Positions 5,471 to 5,496 of a stretch of DNA of 5,496 bases are shown here, piece after piece. The DNA lies in NCBI GenBank assembly GCA_023434855.1, contig JAEYSJ010000319.1, positions 1-5,496 on the forward strand, read 5' to 3'. Source of the DNA: Bacillota bacterium (GTDB lineage Bacteria > Bacillota_C > Negativicutes > JAEYSJ01). Positions within the stretch are counted from its first letter, which is position 1; each line of letters begins with the position of its first letter. The translations under genes were made by a program, and so were the position numbers. The notes beneath the pieces are model-generated. The model was not told the origin of the DNA, made no database searches, and saw only the letters and a program-made list of their open reading frames with translations.

Positions 5471-5496
5471 ATTATGCTGTTCGACTAATTATAAGC

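Overview
This 5.5 kb window comes from a low-GC bacterium. It has purine-rich Shine-Dalgarno sites, GTG/TTG starts and AT-rich intergenic DNA, which fits Bacillota. The aminotransferase resembles LL-diaminopimelate aminotransferase-like proteins that I associate with Negativicutes (Sporomusa/Pelosinus type). That taxonomic guess rests on recall, not on a search. All recognisable genes are on the plus strand. I see no rRNA, tRNA, CRISPR array or insertion sequence.

Layout: (a) 2-262 is the 3' end of a FabZ-like hotdog dehydratase, cut by the window edge. (b) 545-1006 is a MarR-family regulator, followed by 1131-2369, a class I/II PLP aminotransferase of the LL-diaminopimelate aminotransferase type. 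(c) 2574-3062 is a GNAT acetyltransferase with a probable terminator behind it. (d) 3291-3923 is a secreted or membrane-anchored protein of unknown function. (e) 3924-4057 is an unusual intergenic stretch with a GC-rich part, a possible 7-codon leader peptide and an 8-bp hairpin. (f) 4058-4810 is a metallo-beta-lactamase-fold hydrolase. (g) 4886-5470 is a flavodoxin-fold flavoprotein with a compact four-cysteine motif, separated from (f) by a terminator-like hairpin.

The best-supported regulatory unit is marR plus aminotransferase. The same 19-bp inverted repeat, TATTTGTAT-n-ATACAAATA, differing only at its central base, lies on the promoter of marR and again between marR and the aminotransferase gene. 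This points to a MarR protein that represses itself and controls the aminotransferase, presumably in response to a small ligand. The other genes look like ordinary single-gene units. I found no evidence of a multi-gene defence or mobile system. The features most worth a second look are the twin operators, the leader region before the hydrolase, and the four-cysteine flavoprotein.
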